NCBI GenBank assembly: GCA_026392115.1
Contig: JAPLCQ010000122.1
Span: forward strand, 1 to 35,642
Length of the DNA stretch: 35,642 nt
Reading direction: 5' to 3'
Source of the DNA: Armatimonadota bacterium
GTDB lineage: Bacteria > Armatimonadota > Chthonomonadetes > Chthonomonadales > CAJBBX01
Shown: positions 34,275 to 35,642 of the stretch, piece after piece
Layout of the letters: every line of letters starts with the position of its first letter
How positions within the stretch are numbered: the stretch's first letter is position 1
Translations under genes and position numbers: made by a program
The notes under the pieces: generated by a model
What the model was told of the DNA's origin: nothing
The model's input: the letters and a program-made list of their open reading frames with translations, nothing else
The model's database searches: none

Positions 34275-35441
34275 ATGAGCATGATCCCGCGACCTGCCGT
34301 TACCGCCCAAGTCGAGCGAGCGCTGGCCCGTAGCCCCGTCGTCGCGCTGACCGGCCCGCGCCAGTGCGGCAAGACGACGCTTGCCCGTTCCATCGCCTCG
34401 AAGCATCAGGCCACCATGTTCGATCTTGAGCATCCGGTCGACGCCCGGCGCCTTGAGAACCCCGTGCTGACCCTCGGCCCGCTGAAGGGCCTCGTAGTCA
34501 TCGACGAGGCCCAGCTCCGGCCCGAGCTTGGGCCCGTGCTCCGGGTGCTGGCGGACAGGGAGCCCAACCCCGCTCAGTTCCTCCTGCTGGGCAGCGCCTC
34601 GCCCGACCTTGTGCGGGGCGCCTCGGAGAGCTTGGCCGGTCGCGTCGCGTTCGTCGATATGGATGGTTTCGGTATCAACGAGATCGGTTCGGACGCGTGG
34701 CGGGCCCTGTGGCATCGTGGAGGGTTCCCGAGATCGTATCTGGCTGACGACGACGAGGCAAGCGCCTCATGGCGTCGTGACTTCGTGCGCACGTTCCTGG
34801 AGCGCGACCTCAGGCAGTACGGCATCCAGGTCGCGCCGCTGATGCTGCGGCGCCTCTGGTCCATGCTGGCGCACTATCACGGGCAGAGCGGCAACGCCGC
34901 CGACCTCGGGCGCTCGCTCGGAGAAGCTCACACGACCGTGCGGCGCCACATCGACATCCTGTCGGGCGGCTTGGTGGTCCGCCAACTCCCGGCGTGGCAT
35001 GAGAACCTGGGCAAGCGTCAGGTGAAGTCGCCCAAGCTGTACGTGCGGGATTCCGGCCTGCTGCACGTCTTGCTGGAGCTCCCATACGACGCGGCGATCG
35101 AGGGGCACCCGAAGCTCGGAGCCAGTTGGGAGGGCTTCTGCGTGGAGGCCGTCATCCGTCACTGCGGAGAGAGGAACGCATGGTACTGGGGCACGCACGG
35201 CGAAGCGGAACTCGACCTGCTGATCATTGAACGGGGGAAACGGATCGGCTTCGAGTTCAAGGTCGCCGATGCGCCTCGACTGACGCGGTCCATGCACATC
35301 GCCCACGACGACCTGAAACTGGACCGCCTATTCGTGGTCTGCCCGGGCGGTGCGGCCGGATATGCACTTGCCGAGTGGGCGGATGTTGTGCCCATCGACC
35401 GCCTGTCGACCGCGCTCGCGTCGGTCCTGCCGGACCGGTAG
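34275..35441 (+). CDS. ATPase of the AAA + DUF4143 family
   Basis: A 388-residue cytoplasmic protein. The N-terminal P-loop domain has Walker A ALTGPRQCGKTTLARSI (near residue 30), Walker B LVVIDEAQ and a sensor-like FLLLGSAS. The C-terminal DUF4143 part has a winged-helix region (LGRSLGEAHTTVRRHIDIL) and a restriction-endonuclease-like core (GEAELDLLIIERGKRIGFEF, with Lys following). Family members are common, often mobile and of unknown role. ATG codons occur at 34275 and 34281; the first coincides with the predicted transcription start, and there is no ribosome-binding site. It stands alone, with an inverted repeat downstream. Confidence 0.9.
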   Translation: MSMIPRPAVTAQVERALARSPVVALTGPRQCGKTTLARSIASKHQATMFDLEHPVDARRLENPVLTLGPLKGLVVIDEAQLRPELGPVLRVLADREPNPAQFLLLGSASPDLVRGASESLAGRVAFVDMDGFGINEIGSDAWRALWHRGGFPRSYLADDDEASASWRRDFVRTFLERDLRQYGIQVAPLMLRRLWSMLAHYHGQSGNAADLGRSLGEAHTTVRRHIDILSGGLVVRQLPAWHENLGKRQVKSPKLYVRDSGLLHVLLELPYDAAIEGHPKLGASWEGFCVEAVIRHCGERNAWYWGTHGEAELDLLIIERGKRIGFEFKVADAPRLTRSMHIAHDDLKLDRLFVVCPGGAAGYALAEWADVVPIDRLSTALASVLPDR

Positions 35442-35502
35442 ACGGCCCGCGCCCGTCACCTGCCCCCGCCCAGCGCCTCCTCCACCGCGCCGGCTGGCCT
35501 CC

Positions 35503-35602
35503 GGGGGGTCCTTCGGCCAAACGGCGGCCTCAGGATGACGGCAAGGGAGGCAGGGCGCCTGTGCTTCCGCCGTCATCCTGACGCGAAGCGGAAGGATCCC
35601 CC
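35503..35602. repeat. Imperfect inverted repeat of about 100 bp at the right end
   Basis: TCAGGATGACGGC (35530-35542) pairs perfectly with GCCGTCATCCTGA (35569-35581). Farther out, GGGGGTCCTTC (35504-35514) pairs with GAAGGATCCCC (35591-35601) with one mismatch. The arms enclose a 26-nt loop. It lies after the DUF4143 gene and could be an interspersed palindromic repeat or a bidirectional terminator; there is no U-run. Confidence 0.6.
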
Positions 35603-35642
35603 GGCCCGAGCCGCCGCACCTGCGGGACCACCCCGCACCGCC

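Noticed and set aside
15473-35441. One defence island made of the AlbA_2 protein, the ATPase/nuclease-like pair and the DUF4143 ATPase
   Set aside because: The three loci are separated by about 7-10 kb of metabolic genes and lie on different strands, so there is no support for a joint system.

Overview
This is a very GC-rich bacterial window, about 70% G+C by eye, with tightly packed genes. Most are for breaking down and importing complex glycans. They include two sialate O-acetylesterases, a sugar ABC importer, several secreted TIM-barrel or beta-propeller glycosidase-like proteins, a CstA-type transporter and a four-carbon acid-sugar pathway (PdxA2 plus a DUF1537 kinase). There is also a large secreted HzsA-like diheme protein. 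This mix is typical of glycan-degrading Planctomycetota, Lentisphaerota, Verrucomicrobiota or Armatimonadota. There is no rRNA or marker gene, so I cannot assign a phylum. I see no tRNA, rRNA, CRISPR array, transposase or phage gene.

Left part (1-3942, + strand): an esterase cut by the window edge, a lipoprotein sugar-binding protein and two permeases are joined by 1-4 nt overlaps. No ABC ATPase gene is in the window. Converging on it (3932-5955, - strand) is an unrecognised two-gene unit for exported proteins. One is small; the other has two STN/N0-like domains but no secretin barrel. The unit has a near-perfect sigma-70 promoter overlapped by inverted repeats.

Middle (6301-19565): a DUF6259-like glycosidase with a one-base frameshift and a five-bladed propeller protein come first. 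A CstA transporter lies on the opposite strand. Then come a 1345-residue LamG/CBM/TIM-barrel protein, an AlbA_2/HATPase regulator-like protein and a second DUF6259-like glycosidase.

Right part, - strand (19789-29160): this reads as two transcription units. A DUF6067-like glycosidase, a Tat-exported amidohydrolase, PdxA2 and the DUF1537 kinase form one operon. Upstream are a GH43-like propeller protein and a pair made of an AAA ATPase (with a one-base frameshift) and a small PD-(D/E)xK-like protein. The propeller gene and the DUF6067 gene share a 33-bp upstream element and matching first codons, so the start region appears to be duplicated. The ATPase/nuclease-like pair is the best candidate here for an uncharacterised defence-like module.

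Right part, + strand (29322-35441): the HzsA-like diheme protein, a complete esterase with an extra N-terminal domain, and a DUF4143 ATPase whose promoter implies a leaderless transcript. Degenerate repeats with 9- or 18-bp periods lie in three intergenic gaps. A long imperfect inverted repeat lies at the right end.
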